The notes beneath the pieces are model-generated. The model searched no databases. It saw only the letters and a list, made by a program, of their open reading frames with translations, and was not told the DNA's origin. Shown here piece after piece: positions 53,061 through 61,400 of a stretch of DNA of 64,000 nt; within the stretch, counting starts at the first letter, position 1; the number at the start of each line of letters is the position of its first letter. The translations under genes were made by a program, and so were the position numbers. Source of the DNA: Fibrobacter sp. (GTDB lineage Bacteria; Fibrobacterota; Fibrobacteria; Fibrobacterales; Fibrobacteraceae); assembly GCA_024398935.1 (NCBI GenBank), contig JAKSIH010000010.1, positions 1-64,000 of the forward strand, read 5' to 3'.

Positions 53061-53190
53061 ATGGCAAAATAGGAAAGAATTTTTTTGAAAAAATTTCTTT
53101 CCCTTCCTAGGAATTAAATCTCACCATCCAGACTCGCGTCTGGGTGGTGTGGAGGCTTATGTTTGGTGTTGTTCAAAAGAAGGGCTTTAC
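53059..53190. repeat. Right arm of 132-bp inverted repeat
   Basis: It mirrors 51759-51890. The first 69 bp (53059-53127) are identical to the left arm in opposite orientation, including the 31-bp palindrome (53072-53102). Nine differences fall in the hairpin and one near 53182. Identity stops at codon 11 or so of the FimT-like gene. Confidence 0.92.
53122..53149 (+). promoter_or_regulatory. Leader hairpin before right FimT-like gene
   Basis: A 12-bp stem (CACCA/TGGTG outside, CCAGAC/GTCTGG inside, one T-G wobble) closes a TCGC tetraloop directly upstream of GGAGG. Compared with the left copy, two base pairs change from G-C to A-T on both sides, one changes wobble to C-G, and the four loop bases differ. 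Confidence 0.8.
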
Positions 53191-53716
53191 TTTGATAGAA
53201 GTCCTGATCACTGTGGTCCTCATAGGGATTCTTTCCACTATGGGGGTTGCTAGTCTGATGGGTGCTGCGGAGAACGCCAAGATTGAGGGGGCCGGCAAGG
53301 ATACGGCTGCGTTTATGGAACGTATCGCCAAGGATTCCAAGCGGATGTCCAAGCCTCTTTGTTTGAAGAGGGCAAACGACCAGAGAATTGATGTGTACAA
53401 GTCGGACGATTGCACGGATCCTCTTGCGGACTCCCTGTACGACCATCTGGATATTGACGCTCCCATGAGATTTGTTGCGGAATGTCCCCAGGTCGGTGGA
53501 ATCGAAGGGTGCAATTCTTCGGGAAGTTGCGAGGCCAACCTGCTTGATGGTACGGCGGGTGTGTTCAAGCCAAAGATCGGCTTGTCCTCCCTGCCGGTTT
53601 TCGGTTATGTATGCATTCAGTTTGCCCTCAAGGATCATTACGCAATTGCCTTGAAGACTAGTTCAGAAAATTTCATGAAGCCTCTTACATACGAGGGTGG
53701 CGAATGGTCTTGGTAG
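53159..53716 (+). CDS. FimT/GspH-like pseudopilin, right copy
   Basis: The start is ATG 53159 after GGAGG (an in-frame GTG at 53144 is the alternative), giving 185 residues. Leader MFGVVQKKG is identical to the left copy, then FTLIEVLITVVLIGILSTMG begins to differ. The globular part shares RMSKPLCLK and the overall plan with the left copy but little exact sequence. It is the first gene of the right cassette and lies directly behind the promoter candidates of the switch segment. Its stop lies inside the next gene, so translation is coupled. Confidence 0.88.
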   Translation: MFGVVQKKGFTLIEVLITVVLIGILSTMGVASLMGAAENAKIEGAGKDTAAFMERIAKDSKRMSKPLCLKRANDQRIDVYKSDDCTDPLADSLYDHLDIDAPMRFVAECPQVGGIEGCNSSGSCEANLLDGTAGVFKPKIGLSSLPVFGYVCIQFALKDHYAIALKTSSENFMKPLTYEGGEWSW

Positions 53717-54195
53717 AATCTGTCCTAAAAAAGTTGATGCCTCGGAATCCGAAGGCGGGGATTGGCATTGCAGAAATCCTGGTGGCTTCTGTAGTGCTTG
53801 GTTTTTTGCTGGTTGCCTTGAGCAAGCTTCAACTGAGCAATCGTGAATCCGTGATTCGGACCCGGTCAAGAGATGCCGCCGTGGAAATAGCCCAGGAGGT
53901 TCTGGATTCCCTATCTGCAGTGGGGGTGGCCGCCTTGCATGGCGATGGCAACACCAACACGATCAATCTTGTCAAACAAAGGGAATGGAAACAAACGCCG
54001 GGAGATGTTGAAACCACGTCAAGAATGAACTATACGGTCAGGGTCGAGGTTTCTCCCGACGAGGACTTTCAGAATAGGGAAGTTTCCAAGTTCGATACGA
54101 CAAGGCATGTCTATGCAAGACGGCTGAACGTGAATGTGTCCTGGATTTTCAAGGGGACTCCCACATCCATCAACGTAACCGGGATGGTTCGATAG
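53704..54195 (+). CDS. PilV-like minor pilin, right copy
   Basis: The 163-residue protein starts at ATG 53704, which has GAGG 7 nt upstream and overlaps the FimT-like gene by 13 nt. ATG 53737 would give a shorter, more usual leader (MPRNPKAG), but has no ribosome-binding site. The helix IGIAEILVASVVLGFLLVAL has Glu5. SRDAAVEIAQEVLDSLSAVGVAAL and the C-terminal TSINVTGMVR match the left copy in plan. It should form part of a pilus-tip initiation complex with the PilW- and PilX-like proteins. Confidence 0.88.
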   Translation: MVLVESVLKKLMPRNPKAGIGIAEILVASVVLGFLLVALSKLQLSNRESVIRTRSRDAAVEIAQEVLDSLSAVGVAALHGDGNTNTINLVKQREWKQTPGDVETTSRMNYTVRVEVSPDEDFQNREVSKFDTTRHVYARRLNVNVSWIFKGTPTSINVTGMVR

Positions 54196-54208
54196 GTAGG
54201 GTACGACC

Positions 54209-55468
54209 ATGAAAGCAAGAAATTCCAAAGCGGGTTTTACCTTAATTGAACTGATCGTGTACAGCGGCCTGATCGGGATTATCGTGGTCATTGCCGGTCG
54301 TGCTTTTACAAACAGTACGAAAATGAGAATCCGTACCGAAAGCATGATACAGAGTACGTCGACTGGGAATGCGTTATCGGCACTCTTGTCGGAAGATTTG
54401 TCGCAGATGGGGGCGAAGACCGATCTTGGGGATGGCGAGTATCACTTCTTTAGCGAGGTGTACAACGATCCTACTAGCGACTCTGCTTCATACGTCCTAA
54501 AAAGTGGAACTCGGGATAGCATCTCCTTCAAGAAGGTGGTGAACGGTTCCGACGGAAAGGCTCTGTTCCTGCAGCAGGTGAGCTGGTTCTTGACAGGCTC
54601 CACCCTCAAGAGGTCCTGCAAAACGCTTGCGAAGTTTACCGATCAGGATGCCCCGGACGAGTGTCTTATGTTGGACAACAGTGAAGACGAGGCTGTACCG
54701 GTAGTCATGTCGGAAAATGTTTCCGAGTTCAGCCTGAGACCGGGTAAGCGCTTGCAGGATGCTTCGTCGTGCCCATCGACTGATTTCGGGGAGGGGTGCT
54801 TCAAGCTGGGTTCCGTGTATACCCTGGCATCCCGTAGTTCCAGCGGCATTACCCCGGTCGTATTGGAACCTATTACGGGAACGACCTCCATTGCCATCAG
54901 AGGGTTCTACAGCAACTTCGATGCGAACACCAACTATTCCTCCCAGGTGTATCTGCTGAATGGGTCGGTCAGTAACCCTGTCTGGGGGCAGTGCTCCGAA
55001 TTTACGTTTAAGCCAAATGTCACTTACGGCGTTTCCTTCTCGCTCATGGTGGAAAGCGACCTTTCCAATGTGAACTACATGCGCAACTTCATGGCTGAAT
55101 ACGACCACGTTAGCGTAGGCTTTAGGACCCGCGAGGGTGACCCGATCGAAGGAATCCAGGACCACATGGTCTATCCGGCTCAGGGTGAGATTGATACGGA
55201 CCGGTATTTTGAATTCAGTTTCCCGCGGGAGGTTACGGGTGCGTGCCTCGCCTTTACCTTTGCCTTCTATTCCAAGTATGCGGCAGACGGCTCGCTGGCC
55301 ATTTCCGGCATCAGCGTTTTCCCGAGGGACGAGGCAGGGTACGACTTTGATTCGCCAGGGACTAATACGCGTAATCACAAGGCCTTCCAGTACAGGCTAG
55401 TGACAAGGGTAAACGGGGAATCCACAGTCATCGAAAAATTTGTTCCTACGCCCAATAACGGTATTTAG
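54209..55468 (+). CDS. PilW-like minor pilin, right copy
   Basis: The 419-residue protein has leader MKARNSKAG before FTLIELIVYSGLIGIIVVIAG, with Glu5. The first 70 residues follow the left copy closely (RIRTESMIQST, SEDLSQMGAKTD). The remaining globular domain keeps shared landmarks such as VSEFSLRPGKRLQDA, YMRNFMAEYDHVSVGFR and VYPAQGE, with many substitutions. A GGTAGGG ribosome-binding site precedes the ATG. The giant adhesin gene follows after 10 nt. Confidence 0.9.
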   Translation: MKARNSKAGFTLIELIVYSGLIGIIVVIAGRAFTNSTKMRIRTESMIQSTSTGNALSALLSEDLSQMGAKTDLGDGEYHFFSEVYNDPTSDSASYVLKSGTRDSISFKKVVNGSDGKALFLQQVSWFLTGSTLKRSCKTLAKFTDQDAPDECLMLDNSEDEAVPVVMSENVSEFSLRPGKRLQDASSCPSTDFGEGCFKLGSVYTLASRSSSGITPVVLEPITGTTSIAIRGFYSNFDANTNYSSQVYLLNGSVSNPVWGQCSEFTFKPNVTYGVSFSLMVESDLSNVNYMRNFMAEYDHVSVGFRTREGDPIEGIQDHMVYPAQGEIDTDRYFEFSFPREVTGACLAFTFAFYSKYAADGSLAISGISVFPRDEAGYDFDSPGTNTRNHKAFQYRLVTRVNGESTVIEKFVPTPNNGI

Positions 55469-55478
55469 GAGTTTTTGT

Positions 55479-58400
55479 ATGAAGAGTTTGTCCAGAAAAT
55501 ACTTTGGCAGGAAGGGTGTCGCCCTCATTACCGTGCTGATCTTTATGACCATTGCAACGATTGCTGCAACGGCTGTTTATAAACTGCTCGCCTCCGAAAA
55601 TCTTTCAAGCGCAGCTCGCTTAAGGCAAAACGAGGCTTACCAGGCTAGCCAGGCGGGTCTTAACCTGGCTCGAGCATGGTTGTCTTATAATGGTAGCGAG
55701 ACAGCCTCCCTGATTACCCAGTTCGCCCGCGATGGTCAACACAGGCCTATTTCTCTAAACGAACGGATGAGACAGAGTGGTCTACAGATTCAACAGGATT
55801 TTTCCGTGCTATTGGCGAGCGTGGATACGGTCAGTTCCAATGGGGTGAAGGTAAAGCTGATTTCTACGGGCAAGGGCAGGGTAGGGTCCAGCTACAGTCA
55901 GGTGGCAATTCTGAATGTGGAAGGCCTGTACCGCGTTGATATTCCTTCTGCTTCCGGGGATGTGGATTACAATGCTGCTTATTTCGGCGGGTCCTTGTCT
56001 TATGCAGGTGCTCATGCTGCTACTGCCATGATGGTTAATGGTAACTGGGATGGAAACCCTTTGAAGGTGACAAAGGACTTTTATATCACAGGTAATGTGG
56101 ACTTGAGCGGTAACGAAGTTGATATCGGTGGTACAGGTTGTATTGGCGGTGATATGCTTGCCGGCAACGGACTTAAGGTTGGGTCTATTTACGTAGATGG
56201 GGACGCGTTAGGGAAATTAAGGGATGTTTCAGGGGATGCTTATTTTAATGGAAATGTGGATGCCACTAATGCGGATTTTACCGTTGTTGGAAATTTCTAT
56301 GCGGGTGGAAGTCTTAAAACGGACCCGAGTGCTCACGATGCCATTTTCCAGAATAACTTCTGTATGGGCGATTATGGACGCATTGTCTTTGGTAGTGGCA
56401 TTGGACATGAATTCCGTGTGCAAAATAATGTCTGGTTGCCCAATACTGGAGCGATGAGTGGCACCATGTCGGAAGCGAATGCCCTGGAAAAGAAGTTTGG
56501 TATGAGAAATGAATCCCAGGTGTATATAAGCGAAATGTACATGGACGTCATCAAAGATGGCTATGCCTATTTACATCAGGAAGGCGATTTTATTTCTGGC
56601 CTATGGGGTGCTATCACAGGTGAATACAACTGGCGCTATTTTGTATCGAAATCGGAAAATCGAGTGTCTTCCGTAGCAGGCGAGCCTCCCTTTGACTGTG
56701 CTGATTCCCTGCCGACATTTTGTCATAAGAAATGGCACCCCGCCGAAGGTTGTGACGGTACAAAGTATAAGATCGACGATTTGCTGACCACAGCTTACGA
56801 TTCTTTTGAACAGAAGGCGAATCAAGTGGATTGCGCCAAGGATATTAAGGAGTTTACGGGTGGTAGCTCTACCGTTGAATCCTTGAATGCTTGCTATGAA
56901 AAAGCTGCCAAAGAAGGTGATGCGAATCTTTACAATGGCTTCCTGGTTGTCAAGTTTACAGCAAATTCAAATGCGTATCCTACGGGTACTTTGAATGGAA
57001 AGTTTATCATCATCTATGAAAATGACGGCAGCAGCGGTGGTTATTTAAGATTGCCTCCTTCGACGGGAACGACCATGGTGTATTTGAAGGAAGGCGCAAG
57101 CGGAAATGTTGATCAGTCTGTTGTTGATCCTAACGCAACTTACAATTACTTTATCTATACAAAGGCTGATATTGGACAAATGTTAACAGGAAGTTCCCCT
57201 TGGAAGGGCTCTGTTTATGCAGAAGCAGAAAATTGCGCAAAGCTGGGGAAAGTGCAGGGTGGAATCAGCCTTGAATATGACCCCAAGGTGGTCAACGCAC
57301 TCGTTAACGCCAAGGTAATTTGCAAGGCCGGCACCAACTGTGGGGATAGTGGCGATGGTGAAGTGGATGAGTCTGGTAATGTAGTAAGTACCTCTGCAAA
57401 GGATAAAAACTGGATTGCCCTTGCCCCGACACTTAAAATCAGCCTCATGTCTCAGTATGCCAATAGCGAAAACGTCTCTGTAGAAAATCACGAGATGGAA
57501 AAGGGCGTCCTTGTAATGCCTCGCGTGATTTATCTGAATACGGGAGACCGATTGGTCAATGGTTCCGAAAGAGCCTATAATGTGATTTATCTTGGGGGCC
57601 TAGAACCTTCTGGAAGTGGTTCTGCATCGTGCTATTTTGGCGAAAAACTTGGCTCCGGAGTTATGGTCAGTGAAACTTCTACATTTGATAGCGAAGGACT
57701 TTATACCTGCCAGTATTCGGAGGGTGATTACACTTCGGATTTCTGGGTTTGGGTCATGGACGCCAGCTCTAGTGCTAAGGTTTCTTTGGATACGCTGAAC
57801 TACAATTTGTCCAAAGTTTGTGAAAGTGTTGGCATAAAGACAAAGAAAGTTGGAATCAAGTTGCTTACGGAGCACTCCATTTCGGGAGGCTACCTCAATA
57901 TTCTCGTATATGAAAAGTCCAATGGTGCAACAGTCACTCCTCTTACCTCTTCAAGCGGCTTGTTTACATTAACGGACCTTGGTCCTAGTAGCGGAGGTGA
58001 ACTTTATAAACTGGAATTGAAGGAAGGAATTTCCTCCATGACCGATCCCTTGTTCGATGTGAGCATTTTTGGGGGGTGCGCATCGGCTTCTGGTTATGTG
58101 CAGTTCCAATTGCTAGATCCTGTTTCTACAGATAATCTGGGACTGGCAAGCCCCGGCAACGAATTGGTGTTGTTAGGTGATGGCGCGGGCCCTGTGGCTC
58201 ATCACCCCATAAACGAAGATGAAACGGTCAGCGATAGTATCAAGAGCATTCCTGAATGTACTGCATACAATAAAGACGATGTGGTTTGGACTCCTAGCGT
58301 GGAAGGGTGCTACGTTGCAAGTGGCATTGAACCAGATGCGTTCTATGGACCTTGGCTTTGCCCCATGAGCTCGGTGGTGAGCCTGTCCGTGTCTAACAAC

Positions 58401-61400
58401 GTGGATGAAAGAATATGCAAACCCTACTTTGGATCTTCTGCCGTGGTGGAAAGTCCCAATGACACGGCATTTGTGTATGCTTCCCTTAAGAAGACTCCTT
58501 ACACGCTAAGCATTGAAATTGAAGGTTTGATGGGTACGGCAAATGTGTACGGTTCTCAAGGTGAAGTTTCCTTGGGTGGCAAGACCAAGGAAGAGCTAGA
58601 AAATGATGCCGAAGTCGAATTGCTTAATGAAAATGATGAGATTCTTGGAACCTGTAGGACCGGTGGCGTCCTGTACAAAGATGGCAAGAATATTGGCCCT
58701 TGCGATATTACTGTTTACTATGGTCAGCACTATTATGTACGAGCCAAGGGTAAATACTTTGATCACTGGAGTTATTACTGCGATAGCAAGAGCCCCACAT
58801 TTGCTTGTGGTACTGCAACGGGTGCGTCTACCAAATCCCGTCTTATTGCGGTGACCATTTCTGAAGATGTTACCGTGAAGGCGAACTACACGAAGACAGG
58901 TTATTGCTTTAACGAGGACTTTAAGCACTTACACCCGTATTGCGACTATGAAGTGACCCCGAAAGCCATTGGTGGACTATCCTTTGCTCGTTTGCCCTTG
59001 AATTCAAGCGGATATACGGATTTCTATAGGACGGATGTGCGAAACAGTGCTGAAAAAAGAACTATTTCAAAATCTCAGTACGAGGACTACGGACACGGAG
59101 ATGGAGAATACTGTATTGACCAGTGCGTAACCAACTGGAAGTACCGCTATAGTGAGTTGGCCTACCTTGCGGGAAAGGAACTTGAAGGTATAGGAACAAA
59201 GTATGATTACTATTTTGACTTCTATTGTTCCGTGGAAGGTAAGACTGCCGAGGGAACGGTAAGGGAAAAGGAATCTGAAGCGGCTGATGTCTGGAGTTAT
59301 TATGATCCGGGTATCTCCTGCGAAGACCAGGTGGACCGCGCCTTTGATGACTGGAAAATGCCTTGGACATATAATGTGTCGTTCAACCTTACGAAGGAAG
59401 GGGCTAAAAAAAATTGTCACGACACCTATCGCTGTGTAAGTGGCGCCAATAACAATAGTAGTGCAAATACATTGGATTGTAGAGGAAAACATCCGCCTAG
59501 CCTAGATAAGCCTCGCGTCTATGGAGGCTATTATCCGCAGAATGATCCGTATTCTCCGTGGTTAAAGGTTCTTTCTGTCAATATTTCTCAGATGACGAAA
59601 TATGGTGCAAGGCGTAGTCCTGATAAACACAATATCAAGTTGGATATTGATGATGCTGGCGAAACTGCGAAATCCGTCAATCAGAGTTATTGGAATATTA
59701 AGCCTTATATTGATCGAGAAGACGGTTTTGCCTCTCAGCATGGTACCAAGACTTCCTTTATTATCCTCCGTAAAGAAAAGGCGGGCTATAACGGAACTTA
59801 TACCAAGACATTTACATGGAATGGTACCGGCGAATCCAATGATGGCGGTAGTATTAGTGCAATTATCTTTAGATCCAATGCAGATGCCACCTCCTTCTTC
59901 TTGTTGGGCATAAATCCGTCAGCCTCTACGACGGATGCAACCCAGCGGCACTTTATTTTGTGCCATGGTACGGAACGTCAGATGTTCAATGAAACTGCTG
60001 TGATTTCTGGTTCTCAAATTCAAAATGACGCCCGTGAAATGCAGTACCCGCTGAATACAGGGCATTGCATTGCGGAAGAGGTTTTTGCAAACCTTCCTTG
60101 GGATTACATTAAGCAAAGAACGCTTCAGCTGAAGGTGGAACTGGATGGTCCCAATGCAAAGATTACCTTCTCCTATACTAACCAGACAACAGCTAATGTC
60201 GGAACTGGTTCTGAACTTTTTGATGGAACGAACTCCACGATTTATATCAGCAAGACCTTTAATCTAGAAGATCCTGCGTTGTTTGGATATCCTATTGATG
60301 ACGATCATTGGAGTGAACGTCTCCCGAAAGTTGATGCTGCGGGAAATTCAACTCATATTTACCAGAACCCCATTGAACACATGAAGAATAACAATGAAGA
60401 CTATGGGTATGTAGGTTTTGTGGTTCACAACCAAAATGAAAAGATTTATAACTTGAACTGGCGTTCTGGTGGATCCTGCGGTGGTGACTATCGAGAAGAA
60501 CCTGGTACCTATTGCGGCTTCGAATCTGCAGAAGTGACTGCAAATACCCATACCGTACCTATTCGCTACGTATACGACTACTGCCCAGACCAAGGTGAAT
60601 GTCGCTGTACCTATAAGTATTCCCTAAATGGTGGCAGCTGGATTGACGAAAAGAATTTCATTCTTCCTCCCGAGGGAAGAAAGTATCCTTATGGTTCCTT
60701 GAGAGTTCTTGCAGAATGTTATGATGAAAATAATCCTACCGGAAAGACCTATAAGGATAGCACAGCTTGTAACGGTTTTACAACTGTAGTGGAAGGGGGC
60801 GAAAATGTCTGCTACGACAACTATACCATTTTCAATTACTATAACACGGCGACAGTTCTGAACCAGTTTACGTTGTATAATAGTGAAATCGCGGGTATTA
60901 ACAACTATTATCGTACTAGGATTAAACAAAATGCAGGTGAGATTGGAGATGCTATCCGTGAAAAACTCTGTGTTGACACGGAAGACATGGTTAGAGAGGG
61001 CGGCATTAATGAAGGTGCAGCAAGTGTTGTTGGCGAATCTCATTACAGTGCAAGTAATTTCTGTTCTGCAACAAACTCTACATCGGGGACGAAGCACGGA
61101 TTAAACGCCAACATTACTGTTGATGGTGTTGCTGTTAGGGTTCATCCGAAAGAGAATAACATTAATAAGCAAGAAAGCAGCGATAAGCCGAACCAAAACC
61201 AGTTTGATACTGGCAATTTGATGATGGTTGGCCATGGACCAGATGCCGACCCCTACGATGGTGTAACGGCAAACTTCCTGCAGCTGATTGATACCATTGA
61301 TAACACCAACACCAAGCGATATCTGAATCTTAAGGGCTCTGATATAACCTTTAGACTTTATCAGAATAACTTGGTGGATGATATCCGCATTTATGTTGAA

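Noticed and set aside
54497..55378. 293-codon minus-strand open frame
   Set aside because: It is antisense to the PilW-like gene, whose prepilin start and paralogue prove the plus strand.
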